From Clostridiales bacterium (lineage in GTDB: Bacteria > Bacillota_A > Clostridia > Lachnospirales > Lachnospiraceae), in the NCBI GenBank assembly GCA_030154385.1, contig JASKJZ010000149.1:1-6482 (forward strand): a DNA stretch of 6,482 bases. Direction: 5' to 3'. Positions within the stretch are counted from its first letter, which is position 1. Each line of letters starts with the position of its first letter. The position numbers were made by a program, and so were the translations under genes. Positions 1 to 6,409 of this stretch are shown one piece after another. Below the pieces are notes generated by a model. It was not told the DNA's origin. It was given only the letters and a program-made list of their open reading frames with translations, and searched no databases.

Positions 1-354
1 AACACTTAGGCTATGGAGCAAATAGTAATCAAAATAGGTCACTCCTATTTTTTCAAGCTGTTCATTGAAAATACGCTCCATATCTTCCACTTCTTTTAAG
101 AACATCGTTGGCAGTTTAGTCGCTATGGTATAGCTGTCACGTGGATGTCGTTTTACCAATGCCTCCTTTACTGCGCTTTCACTGATAAAATTATGATACA
201 TATAAGCGGTATCAAAATATGTAAATCCTTGCTCTAAAAAAGTATCAATCATCTGATTGAATTGTTCAAAATCAATACTTGTAGGATCCTCTGCATTCAA
301 CTGTGGTAGACGCATGCATCCAAATCCCAACTTTTTTACATTTTTTGCTTCCAT
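1..354 (-). CDS. Aldo/keto reductase, N-terminal part (runs off left edge)
   Basis: These are the first 118 codons of a cytoplasmic NAD(P)H-dependent aldo/keto reductase; the 3' part lies outside the window. The start is the ATG at 352-354, preceded seven bases upstream by AGGAG. The protein opens with the AKR beta-strand LGFGCMRLP (residues 9-17). It carries the catalytic tetrad at expected spacings: D48 and Y53 in FDTAYMYH, K80 in ATKLP, and H114 in DYYLLH. The opening resembles the COG1453 type of AKR, which often has a C-terminal 4Fe-4S ferredoxin-like domain. That region is not visible, so this is inference. It follows the 365-1363 reductase by 10 bases and its ribosome binding site overlaps that gene's stop codon, so the two are surely co-transcribed and perhaps translationally coupled. 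The substrate is unknown; a small aldehyde or ketone is likely. Confidence 0.9.
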   Translation of the reverse strand, partial: MEAKNVKKLGFGCMRLPQLNAEDPTSIDFEQFNQMIDTFLEQGFTYFDTAYMYHNFISESAVKEALVKRHPRDSYTIATKLPTMFLKEVEDMERIFNEQLEKIGVTYFDYYLLHSLSV

Positions 355-364
355 TGAAAATCTC

Positions 365-1363
365 CTATCTTTCTGCTTGACTAATCTGATTAATTTGATC
401 TAATTCAGCTTGTGTAAATGTGGTTTTGTGAATTGCCTTTATATTTTCTAAAATCTGTTCGCTCTTCGAAGCTCCGATTAAAACACTTGTGACTACTCCA
501 TCTTTGAGTACCCAGCTAAGTGCCATCTCTGCCAAAGTCTGTCCCCGATCGCTGGCTAATGCACGCAACCTTTGAATCTGATCTAACTTCTCCTTGGTCA
601 GTGCACCCTCCTTTAAAAAGCGTCCATCCGTTTTGATACGGCTATCCATCGGAATTCCGTCAATGTATCGGTCACTTAGCATCCCCTGTGCTAATGGGCT
701 AAACGCAATAATACCTTTACCTTCGTTTTTTGCGGTCTCTTTCAATCCATTTGTCTCAATTGTACGGTCAAAAATAGAATAGCGGTTCTGATTGATGACA
801 AAAGGACAATGAAGCTCCCTTAGAATTGCCGATGCTTCCTTTAGCGTCTTTCCATCATAATTGGATAACCCGGCATAAAGTGCTTTTCCACTTTTTACAG
901 CCTGGTCAAGTGCTCCCATCGTTTCCTCTAATGGAGTGGATGGATCCATTCTATGATGATAAAAGATATCAACATAAGAAATTCCCATTCGCATAAGGCT
1001 CTGATCAAGACTTGCCAGAAGATATTTTCGGCTGCCCCAGTTTCCATAGGGACCCTCCCACATATCATAACCAGCCTTTGTACTTATGATCAATTCATCG
1101 CGATAAGCAGATAATTCCTCTCTCAAGATTCTTCCCCAATGCTTCTCTGCACTTCCAGGTTCTGGCCCATAATTATTCGCCAAATCAAAGTGGGTGATGC
1201 CATGGTCAAATGCAGTAAAACAAAGTTCCTTCATATTGTGGTAAACACCCGTATCGCCAAAATTATGCCAAAGTCCTAAGGAAACCGCAGGCAACTTAAG
1301 TCCACTATTTCCACTGTGGTGATATTCCATCTCTTCATATCGGTTTTTTGCAGCTGTATACAT
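365..1363 (-). CDS. yghZ: Aldo/keto reductase, YghZ / L-glyceraldehyde 3-phosphate reductase type
   Basis: This 332-residue soluble NADPH-dependent reductase closely resembles E. coli YghZ (Gpr, AKR14 family), which reduces L-glyceraldehyde 3-phosphate and other aldehydes such as methylglyoxal. Shared signatures are SLGLWHNFG (28-36), FDLANNYGPEPGSAE (59-73), DELIISTKAGYDMW (89-102), SRKYLLASLDQSL (111-123), IAFSPLAQGML (219-229) and TSVLIGAS (292-299). The catalytic tetrad is D60, Y65, K96 and H137. The C-terminal RGQTLAEMALSW and SEQILENI match the cofactor-binding end of the family. Length is slightly short of E. coli YghZ because the tail is trimmed. The start ATG at 1361-1363 has an excellent GGGAGG six bases upstream. 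It is the first gene of a two-AKR operon, driven by a MerR-type promoter and divergent from the regulator. Function in this host (detoxification or sugar-phosphate salvage) is inferred. Confidence 0.94.
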   Translation of the reverse strand: MYTAAKNRYEEMEYHHSGNSGLKLPAVSLGLWHNFGDTGVYHNMKELCFTAFDHGITHFDLANNYGPEPGSAEKHWGRILREELSAYRDELIISTKAGYDMWEGPYGNWGSRKYLLASLDQSLMRMGISYVDIFYHHRMDPSTPLEETMGALDQAVKSGKALYAGLSNYDGKTLKEASAILRELHCPFVINQNRYSIFDRTIETNGLKETAKNEGKGIIAFSPLAQGMLSDRYIDGIPMDSRIKTDGRFLKEGALTKEKLDQIQRLRALASDRGQTLAEMALSWVLKDGVVTSVLIGASKSEQILENIKAIHKTTFTQAELDQINQISQAER

Positions 1364-1387
1364 AATCTACCTCCCAAAAGTTTTCTA

Positions 1388-1416
1388 TTTACAAATCATA
1401 GCACTTCAAGTAAACT
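1388..1416 (+). promoter_or_regulatory. Possible promoter of the merR gene
   Basis: TTTACA (1388-1393) and TAAACT (1411-1416) lie 17 bases apart on the plus strand and would start transcription near 1423, about 60 bases before the merR ATG. The -10 is imperfect (4 of 6 matches to TATAAT) and lies inside the inverted repeat, which would fit autorepression. An alternative weak -10 is TGTAAT at 1445-1450. Confidence 0.3.
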
Positions 1417-1425
1417 TGAAGTCAA
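1395..1425 (-). promoter_or_regulatory. MerR-type promoter for the AKR operon
   Basis: Read on the minus strand, a -35 box TTGACT (1425-1420) and a -10 box TATGAT (1400-1395) are separated by 19 bases. This overlong spacer is the hallmark of promoters activated by MerR-family proteins, which untwist the DNA to realign the boxes. The spacer is largely filled by a perfect inverted repeat. Transcription would begin near 1388 and leave a short leader before the ATG at 1363. Confidence 0.8.
1403..1422. promoter_or_regulatory. Operator for the divergent MerR regulator (perfect inverted repeat)
   Basis: ACTTCAAG, the 4-base centre TAAA, and CTTGAAGT form two perfect 8-bp half-sites. Its position between the -35 and -10 of the AKR promoter, next to a merR gene, is where a MerR dimer binds. 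CTTxAAG-type half-sites resemble those known for the AdhR/NmlR-like branch. The repeat also overlaps the likely merR promoter, so autoregulation is plausible. Confidence 0.82.
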
Positions 1426-1484
1426 GAAGAAATGAAGTCTTACATGTAATCTTACAACAATACAATGAAAAGAAGGAATCTATT

Positions 1485-1898
1485 ATGCAAACTTATACCA
1501 TACGAGAACTATCCGACCTATTTTCGCTACCACCTTCCACCTTACGCTACTACGAAGAGGTGGGGGTATTGACAAATGTAGGTCGAACTTGCTCGAAGCA
1601 ACGCATCTATACGGAGGAGCACATCAATCGTTTAAATACCATTCATTGTCTAAAGGGAACTGGTATGAGCATGGCAAAGCTTCAGAAGTTTTTTACCTAT
1701 GAAGAGGATGTTTCTGCAAATATTGATGATATCCTTCTTTTATTGGATGACCAAAAAGAACAGGTAGAATCACAGCTCTTACAACTGCAAAGTGATTTTG
1801 TACAGATTCAAAAAAAACGTACTTATTATCAAGCAATCAAAGCGGCTCTCGAAAAAAATAATCCTCTTCCGAAATGGGAGGATGTTATTCCACAGTAA
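1485..1898 (+). CDS. MerR-family transcriptional regulator
   Basis: This is a 137-residue DNA-binding regulator. The N-terminal winged helix-turn-helix is clear: YTIRELSDLFSLPPSTLRYYEEVGVL (residues 4-29), then the wing region ending in IYTEEHINRL (41-50). A second helical segment, HCLKGTGMSMAKLQKFF (54-70), follows. A long dimerisation coiled coil (about 80-123, ILLLLDDQKEQVESQLLQLQSDF...) leads into a short tail. Cys55 sits where AdhR/NmlR-like members keep a conserved reactive cysteine, and Cys36 is a second cysteine. There is no CxxC-type metal-binding tail. The ATG at 1485 was chosen because a GAAGGAA ribosome binding site precedes it and the protein then starts in register with the family. 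An in-frame TTG at 1416 would add 23 unrelated residues starting inside the operator. It is divergent from the two AKR genes and probably regulates them in response to aldehydes, electrophiles or redox stress (inference). Confidence 0.93.
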   Translation: MQTYTIRELSDLFSLPPSTLRYYEEVGVLTNVGRTCSKQRIYTEEHINRLNTIHCLKGTGMSMAKLQKFFTYEEDVSANIDDILLLLDDQKEQVESQLLQLQSDFVQIQKKRTYYQAIKAALEKNNPLPKWEDVIPQ

Positions 1899-1908
1899 AA
1901 CATGTCAC

Positions 1909-1958
1909 AATAAGGCATTCAAAGGAGCGATTACAACCACTCCTTCGAATGCCTTATT
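1909..1958. terminator. Long hairpin between convergent merR and uxaA, probable bidirectional terminator
   Basis: AATAAGGCATTC (1909-1920) pairs perfectly with GAATGCCTTATT (1947-1958). After one A·C mismatch, AAGGAG (1922-1927) pairs with CTCCTT (1940-1945), leaving a 12-base loop. The stem is nearly 19 bp and lies in the 66-base gap between the merR stop (1898) and the uxaA stop (1965). Both arms end in A/T-rich pairs, so each strand gives a short U-rich end, but neither has a long U tract. Confidence 0.75.
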
Positions 1959-1964
1959 CTGCCG

Positions 1965-3446
1965 TTACAGCGTAACTCCCTGTTTAAAAATTGCCATATC
2001 ATGATATCCCGCTTCTTCTGCCTTAACCTTTTTACCGGATGCGACCTCAATTACATAATCAAACAGCTGTTTTGCAAGCTCTTCTTTTTCTACCGATTCA
2101 ATGAGCTTTCCGGCATTAAAGTCAATCCAGTTATTTTTTGTTTGGGAAAGCTTTGTATTACTGGAGATTTTGACGGTAGGTACCGGGCAGGCAAACGGAG
2201 TACCTCTTCCGGTTGTAAATAATACGATATGTGCTCCCGAAATAGCTAGCGCTGTGGATGCAACCAAATCGTTTCCTGGGGCACTAAGTAAATTAAGCCC
2301 TCTCTCGGTGACAGGCTCCCCATACTTTAACACTCCTGTTATGCGTGCACTTCCCGATTTTTGCGTACAGCCTAACGATTTATCTTCTAGGGTAGAGATT
2401 CCCCCTTTTTTATTTCCAGGAGATGGATTCTCATAGATTGTCTGATTGTGGCTTGTATAATAATTTTTAAAATCATTGATAAGGTCAACTGTCTTATGAA
2501 ACAGTTCTTCGTTCTTACACCGATTCATCAGGATTGTTTCCGCTCCAAACATCTCTGGAACCTCGGTAAGTATCGTCGTTCCGCCTTTTTCAATCAAAAG
2601 GTCTGAAAATGCCCCGACCAGCGGATTTGCTGTGATTCCTGAAAATCCATCTGAGCCCCCGCACTTCATTCCTACAATGAGGTTTGCTGCATCCACTGGC
2701 TCTCGTTTGAACCTGCCTGCATACTCGATTAACTCTTTTATGAGCTGCATTCCTTCTTCCATTTCATCTTCGCAGTCCTGACATTGTAAAAAACGTACTC
2801 TATTCTCATCATAGGCACCAAGGTACTCTTTTAGAACCCCTATATTACTGTTTTCACATCCCAGTCCCACGACCAGTACTCCGCCTGCATTTGGATGACG
2901 TATCATATTTGCCAGTACAATTCGGCTGTTTTCCTGATCCTCTCCCATTTGTGAACATCCATAAGGGTGTGGGAAGGAGACAACCTCTTCCACACTTCCT
3001 TGTAATCCTTGTTTGCCCATCTGTTCCAGCTTTTGCACAATGGAATTTACACAGCCTACCGTTGGAATAATCCATATTTCATTTCGTACTCCGACCAAAC
3101 CACCTGGTCTTTTAAATCCATCAAAATAAGAAGTTTCCATCTTTAATGAATTTACCTGCACCGGACTATAGGTATAATTCAGTACTTCTCCAAGCCCGGT
3201 TTTCAAATTGTGTGTATGCACTGACATCCCTGCCATAATATCCTGCGTCGCATAACCAATCGGATAACCATATTTTATGACCGCTTCTCCCGCTTTGATA
3301 TCGGAAACGGCAATCTTATGACCTTCCATTATGTCTTCTAAAACAACAAAGGTCATTAAATCAACGGTGATTTTTTCACCACACTTCATTGGCTTTAGGG
3401 CAACTGCCACATTATCCTGTGAATGAATTTTAATAATCTCTTGCAT
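1965..3446 (-). CDS. uxaA: Altronate dehydratase UxaA
   Basis: This cytoplasmic enzyme dehydrates D-altronate to 2-keto-3-deoxy-D-gluconate in the galacturonate branch of hexuronate breakdown. Its 493 residues match the single-chain E. coli form (about 495) from start (IKIHSQDNVAVAL) to the identical last residues (VTL). The N-terminal SAF-type domain (about 1-95) includes GHKIA, IKYGYPIGYA and the histidine-rich VHTHN (76-80). The large C-terminal domain carries VGVRNEIWIIPTVGCVN (118-134), PYGCSQMG (161-168), RHPNAGGVLVVGLGCEN (183-199), CGGSDGFSGITANP (262-275), LTEVPEMFGAE (293-303), LEDKSLGCTQK (353-363) and TGRGTPFACPVPTVKI (412-427). Family members need a divalent metal such as iron. 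It begins nine bases after uxaB; the ribosome binding site is weak (GGATGGG, or AAAAGG very close to the ATG) and overlaps the uxaB end, suggesting translational coupling. It is the last gene of the operon. Confidence 0.97.
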   Translation of the reverse strand: MQEIIKIHSQDNVAVALKPMKCGEKITVDLMTFVVLEDIMEGHKIAVSDIKAGEAVIKYGYPIGYATQDIMAGMSVHTHNLKTGLGEVLNYTYSPVQVNSLKMETSYFDGFKRPGGLVGVRNEIWIIPTVGCVNSIVQKLEQMGKQGLQGSVEEVVSFPHPYGCSQMGEDQENSRIVLANMIRHPNAGGVLVVGLGCENSNIGVLKEYLGAYDENRVRFLQCQDCEDEMEEGMQLIKELIEYAGRFKREPVDAANLIVGMKCGGSDGFSGITANPLVGAFSDLLIEKGGTTILTEVPEMFGAETILMNRCKNEELFHKTVDLINDFKNYYTSHNQTIYENPSPGNKKGGISTLEDKSLGCTQKSGSARITGVLKYGEPVTERGLNLLSAPGNDLVASTALAISGAHIVLFTTGRGTPFACPVPTVKISSNTKLSQTKNNWIDFNAGKLIESVEKEELAKQLFDYVIEVASGKKVKAEEAGYHDMAIFKQGVTL

Positions 3447-3455
3447 AAGCCTTTT

Positions 3456-4796
3456 TTATCCCATCCATATATTGTTGTAAGCTTCCTTCATTCCCTCCTT
3501 AACGATTCTATTATAATCGTCCTCTACCAAAGGAATCATCTCGCTTAAATCTGCCTGCCAGTAATCGTTTCTCTTCATGATTTCCTCGACAGAAGCCGTT
3601 TTCATAAATTCCATAACTTCGGGGTCGTCCTTACTTTTATCCGTTTTATAAAAGGCAATCAAGGCCGCAAAGGACATCGTAAGTGCCTTCGGATAGCTTC
3701 CAAATTTATCTTTATACTCTAAAATGGTCGGGAGTACCCGTACCTGAAACTTACTAACCGAATTTAAGGCAATGGAAAGCAGCTGATGTTTGATAAACGG
3801 ATTTGAAAAACGTTCCAATACATCCTTTCCAAATTGAATATCCTTTTCTGTATTCCCAAGTGTCGGAATAATTTCTTTAAATACGCAATACTCTAGGTAT
3901 TGACGAACCGTTTCATCCTTAAGACAGTCTCCAACGGTTTCAAGTCCGTAAAGGTAAGCACCTAACACCATGGAGGTATGCGCTCCGTTTAAAATACGAA
4001 CCTTTTGCTTTTTATAAGGTGCTGCATTGTCGGTCCACACCACGTTAAACCCTGCCTTCTTCAGTGGTATTTCATTTTCATGGTTTCCTTCGATTACCCA
4101 CGCATGGTAAATTTCAGCCGTATCAATTAGTTTATCCTCATATCCAAGCTGCTTTTCAATTTCAGCCGCTTCCTCTCTTGGATAGCCCGTAGCAATCCGG
4201 TCCACAAGGGTATTGCAAAAATCATTTTTTCCCAGCAGCCAGCTTTTAAATTCCTCACCCAACTGCCACTCCTCCACATATTGCAAGATGCAGCGCTTTA
4301 AGCAATCCGCATTATGATCAATTAATTCGCAAGGTAGTATAATGAGTCCTGGAAGGCCTGACTGAAAACGGCGGTATAAAAATTGCGTCAGCTTTGCTGG
4401 AAAGGACTTTGCTGGTCTGTCATGAAGGGCATCTCCTTCCCCATATGCGATTCCTGCCTCAGTTGTATTCGAAACCACAATCCGCAAATCTGGATTTTCT
4501 GCCAGCTTTATGTAGGCATCGTAGTCCGTGTATGGATTAATCGTTCTTGCTATGGAGGTAATATGCGTGTGCTCATTTACGACCTCGCCACCACGAACTC
4601 CCCTCAAATATAAATTATATTCACAATTTTGCTTGGAAAGCAGCTCACACATCCCACTCTCAATCGGCTGCACGACTACAATTTTCCCATCATAAAGTCC
4701 CGCTTCTTGCATTTTATGAAAAAAGTAGTCAACAAATCCTCTTAAAAATCCCCCCTCTCCAAACTGTATTACCGTTTCCTTTCTATTTGTTTCCAT
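3456..4796 (-). CDS. uxaB: Tagaturonate reductase (altronate oxidoreductase) UxaB
   Basis: This NADH-dependent enzyme reduces D-tagaturonate to D-altronate, the substrate of the next gene's product. It belongs to the long-chain mannitol dehydrogenase family. The N-terminal nucleotide-binding region has VIQFGEGGFLRGFVDYF (9-25) and VVVQPIESG (40-48). SNTTEAGIAY (109-118), LPCELIDHN (154-162) and FCNTLVDRIATGYPREE (193-209) match E. coli UxaB closely. The catalytic block KVRILNGAHT (265-274) contains K265, N270 and H273 at the spacing of the K/N/H residues of mannitol 2-dehydrogenase. NPFIKHQLLSIALNSVSKF (332-350) is also strongly conserved. At 446 residues it is shorter than E. coli UxaB (about 483); part of the difference is the missing N-terminal extension. 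Tagaturonate rather than fructuronate specificity is supported by overall resemblance and by uxaA next door. The start has GAGGA six bases upstream, 27 bases after the LarA-like gene. Confidence 0.95.
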   Translation of the reverse strand: METNRKETVIQFGEGGFLRGFVDYFFHKMQEAGLYDGKIVVVQPIESGMCELLSKQNCEYNLYLRGVRGGEVVNEHTHITSIARTINPYTDYDAYIKLAENPDLRIVVSNTTEAGIAYGEGDALHDRPAKSFPAKLTQFLYRRFQSGLPGLIILPCELIDHNADCLKRCILQYVEEWQLGEEFKSWLLGKNDFCNTLVDRIATGYPREEAAEIEKQLGYEDKLIDTAEIYHAWVIEGNHENEIPLKKAGFNVVWTDNAAPYKKQKVRILNGAHTSMVLGAYLYGLETVGDCLKDETVRQYLEYCVFKEIIPTLGNTEKDIQFGKDVLERFSNPFIKHQLLSIALNSVSKFQVRVLPTILEYKDKFGSYPKALTMSFAALIAFYKTDKSKDDPEVMEFMKTASVEEIMKRNDYWQADLSEMIPLVEDDYNRIVKEGMKEAYNNIWMG

Positions 4797-4823
4797 TTCA
4801 TTTCCTCGCTTTCTATTCTGTCC

Positions 4824-6107
4824 TTACCATAAATCTCCATTTTCATCAAACGGAAGATAGTCGGGCTCACTTTCAATGATTAGATTTGGATGATTTTTTG
4901 CCTCTTCGTAATATGCTTCGGATAACATAATATGCTCCAGATGCAAGCTGTTTGGTATCCGAACAATCCTTGCGTTCTCCTTATCAATTTCATTGCAGGT
5001 TCTGACACATACTTGTATTGCCTCACGATCGCTCTCCATAATAATTGGAATCCTTACGCCTCCAAGCACTGTGCAAGTAATCGCGTTTGGATACATGGAT
5101 GCCAAATCCAGCTGCTCAAAAACACGCTTGGTCGTTGCACTTGAATATCCAAGTCCAATTCCATTTCCGTGTGTTTCGGGACTTAGATCCAACACACAAA
5201 CTCTTTGTGCCTTGATGCCACCGGTTGCATATGGAGTACAAAAGGTTCCCGTGATATTCGGATCCATTCCATCTCCACTAAAATTTTTTCCAATCTGGTC
5301 AACCACCAAAACATCACATTCGTCCACCCAGATACGAGGCATATTACGAAATGCCTCCTTTAGTAGTTCTGGTTCCATCGTAACGATTTCATCTGCATTT
5401 ACTGCCACTATTTTGCAGGTCTCATCAAATGCATTTTCAATGGTTGGTACGGCAAATAAAATCGGTGCGTGCTCAATAATTGCTCTTCCAAACATCGGCA
5501 CATATTTTGCCATATTTTTAAAGCCTGCTTCGTGGCAGACCTCTGCGCCATGCTGCTTACCAAGACCAATCGCCATCATCTTCATAATTCCGCTTTCATA
5601 AGGTCCGCGAAACGCCGTATGCGGCTTGATACGGCAGCCCAGTATAATCCCATCTGCTTCTGCCGCATATCTATCAATAAAAACATCCATACCCTCTTCG
5701 TTAATCCCTATTTTTTTCACTTCCATCGAAGAGTGAATGGGGCATCCCATATATTCCTCTGTAATTCCATATCCCTCTAAAATCGCTTTTTGTCCTTCGG
5801 CCGTGGCTCCGCCGTGGCTTCCCATCGCAGGTACGATAAAAGGGAGACCGCCTCTTGATTTTACAAACTCTACAATACATTTTGTTGTCAGCGCCACATT
5901 TGCAATTCCCCTGGAGCCCGCCGTAATTGCAATTCTCATGCCTGGATGAATCTGCGATGAAAATTTTTCTTCGGATAAAAGTTCCTGAATCAATGCAGGA
6001 ATATCGCTGGCTTCAATTTTAGGCCGATTAAAAATCTGTTTAACCCGAAACATCCTTGGAAGCTCCACATCACTTACCAAATCAGCTACAAACTGTCTGT
6101 CTCTCAT
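4824..6107 (-). CDS. LarA-like (DUF2088) nickel-pincer racemase/epimerase homologue
   Basis: This 427-residue soluble protein belongs to the lactate-racemase-like superfamily, whose members invert the C2 hydroxyl of 2-hydroxyacids using a nickel-pincer nucleotide. Key motifs are ITAGSRGIAN (61-70), PAMGSHGGATAEGQ (93-106), CRIKPHTAFRGPYESGIMKMM (158-178), HEAGFKNMAKYVP (192-204) and VDQIGKNFSGDGMDPNITG (269-287). Aligned by spacing to L. plantarum LarA, R66, H98, H163, K176, H192, Q271 and K274 stand where LarA has R75, H108, H174, K184, H200, Q295 and K298. The position of LarA D72 is an alanine (A63). K176 would be the lysine that anchors the pincer cofactor. The substrate is not known; the neighbours suggest an aldonate or hexuronate-derived acid rather than lactate (inference). 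No larB, larC or larE cofactor genes are in the window. Start ATG 6105-6107 has GAGGTGA about seven bases upstream. Confidence 0.85.
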   Translation of the reverse strand: MRDRQFVADLVSDVELPRMFRVKQIFNRPKIEASDIPALIQELLSEEKFSSQIHPGMRIAITAGSRGIANVALTTKCIVEFVKSRGGLPFIVPAMGSHGGATAEGQKAILEGYGITEEYMGCPIHSSMEVKKIGINEEGMDVFIDRYAAEADGIILGCRIKPHTAFRGPYESGIMKMMAIGLGKQHGAEVCHEAGFKNMAKYVPMFGRAIIEHAPILFAVPTIENAFDETCKIVAVNADEIVTMEPELLKEAFRNMPRIWVDECDVLVVDQIGKNFSGDGMDPNITGTFCTPYATGGIKAQRVCVLDLSPETHGNGIGLGYSSATTKRVFEQLDLASMYPNAITCTVLGGVRIPIIMESDREAIQVCVRTCNEIDKENARIVRIPNSLHLEHIMLSEAYYEEAKNHPNLIIESEPDYLPFDENGDLW

Positions 6108-6133
6108 GAAACATTCACCTCTCTATGACAAAC

Positions 6134-6175
6134 GAACCTGCCTTTCCTATTATTTGAAAATGCAAAGACAGGTTC
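6134..6175 (-). terminator. Hairpin between the TRAP permease remnant and the LarA-like gene
   Basis: GAACCTG (6134-6140) pairs with CAGGTTC (6169-6175). After one C·A mismatch, CTTT (6142-6145) pairs with AAAG (6164-6167), leaving an 18-base loop. It fills the middle of the 77-base gap between the dctM-like stop and the LarA-like start. On the minus strand only a short GTTTGT follows, so it may be a leaky terminator or an mRNA-processing/stability hairpin that lowers read-through from transporter to enzymes. Confidence 0.5.
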
Positions 6176-6184
6176 ATCCGTTTC

Positions 6185-6409
6185 TTAATAAAAAATATCA
6201 ACTAAAAATGTTGTTAACTGCGGAATATAAGTTAAAACAATGATATCCACCGCAAACAAAATGTAAAATGGAATTGCTTCCCGTATAAAATCCTTTGTCC
6301 GACATTTTGTTATCCCGCAGGTCACGAACATTAATGTTCCCATTGGAGGGGTAAATGCACCAATTGTACAATTGAAAATATATATCATGATGTGGGTGTC
6401 AAAAGTCAT
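6185..6409 (-). pseudogene. TRAP transporter large permease (DctM-like), C-terminal remnant
   Basis: The 74 codons encode the C-terminal end of a TRAP transporter large membrane subunit, normally about 430 residues. Visible features are a transmembrane segment with the family motif CTIGAFTPPMGTLMF (14-28), the basic loop GITKCRTKDFIREAIPF (32-48), and a last membrane helix ending in TYIPQLTTFL (60-69). The TPPMGTLMF form is common in DctM proteins next to hexuronate genes, so it probably imported uronates with DctP and DctQ partners (inference). The frame stays open to the right edge, but the translation there is lysine-rich and unlike DctM, and the other two minus-strand frames do not restore similarity. 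The ATG at 6407-6409 has no convincing ribosome binding site and is probably just an internal Met. I read it as a 3' remnant of an interrupted gene. An intact but very divergent gene remains possible. Confidence 0.65.

Noticed and set aside
1416..1484. Upstream TTG start giving the MerR protein 23 extra N-terminal residues
   Set aside because: The TTG lies inside the operator palindrome, has no ribosome binding site, and the added residues are not part of the MerR fold; the ATG at 1485 has a good ribosome binding site and family-like length.
1928..1939. Long hairpin 1909-1958 as a small RNA or attC-like/repeat element
   Set aside because: Its position between two converging stop codons and its single copy in the window are explained by a shared terminator.
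1792..2004. Plus-strand open frame crossing the end of merR and the terminator hairpin
   Set aside because: It overlaps merR in another frame, runs through the terminator stem and into antisense uxaA, and resembles nothing known.
2854..3075. 73-codon minus-strand frame inside uxaA
   Set aside because: It lies in an alternate frame of a well-conserved part of UxaA with no ribosome binding site and no similarity of its own.
4993..5601. 202-codon plus-strand open frame opposite the LarA-like gene
   Set aside because: It is antisense to a gene with strong family motifs across this whole interval, has no recognisable domain, and looks like a codon-bias shadow.
6407..6409. ATG as the true start of a small 74-residue membrane protein
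   Set aside because: The sequence is plainly the C-terminal end of a DctM permease, and the reading frame has no stop upstream to the edge; an independent small protein is not supported.
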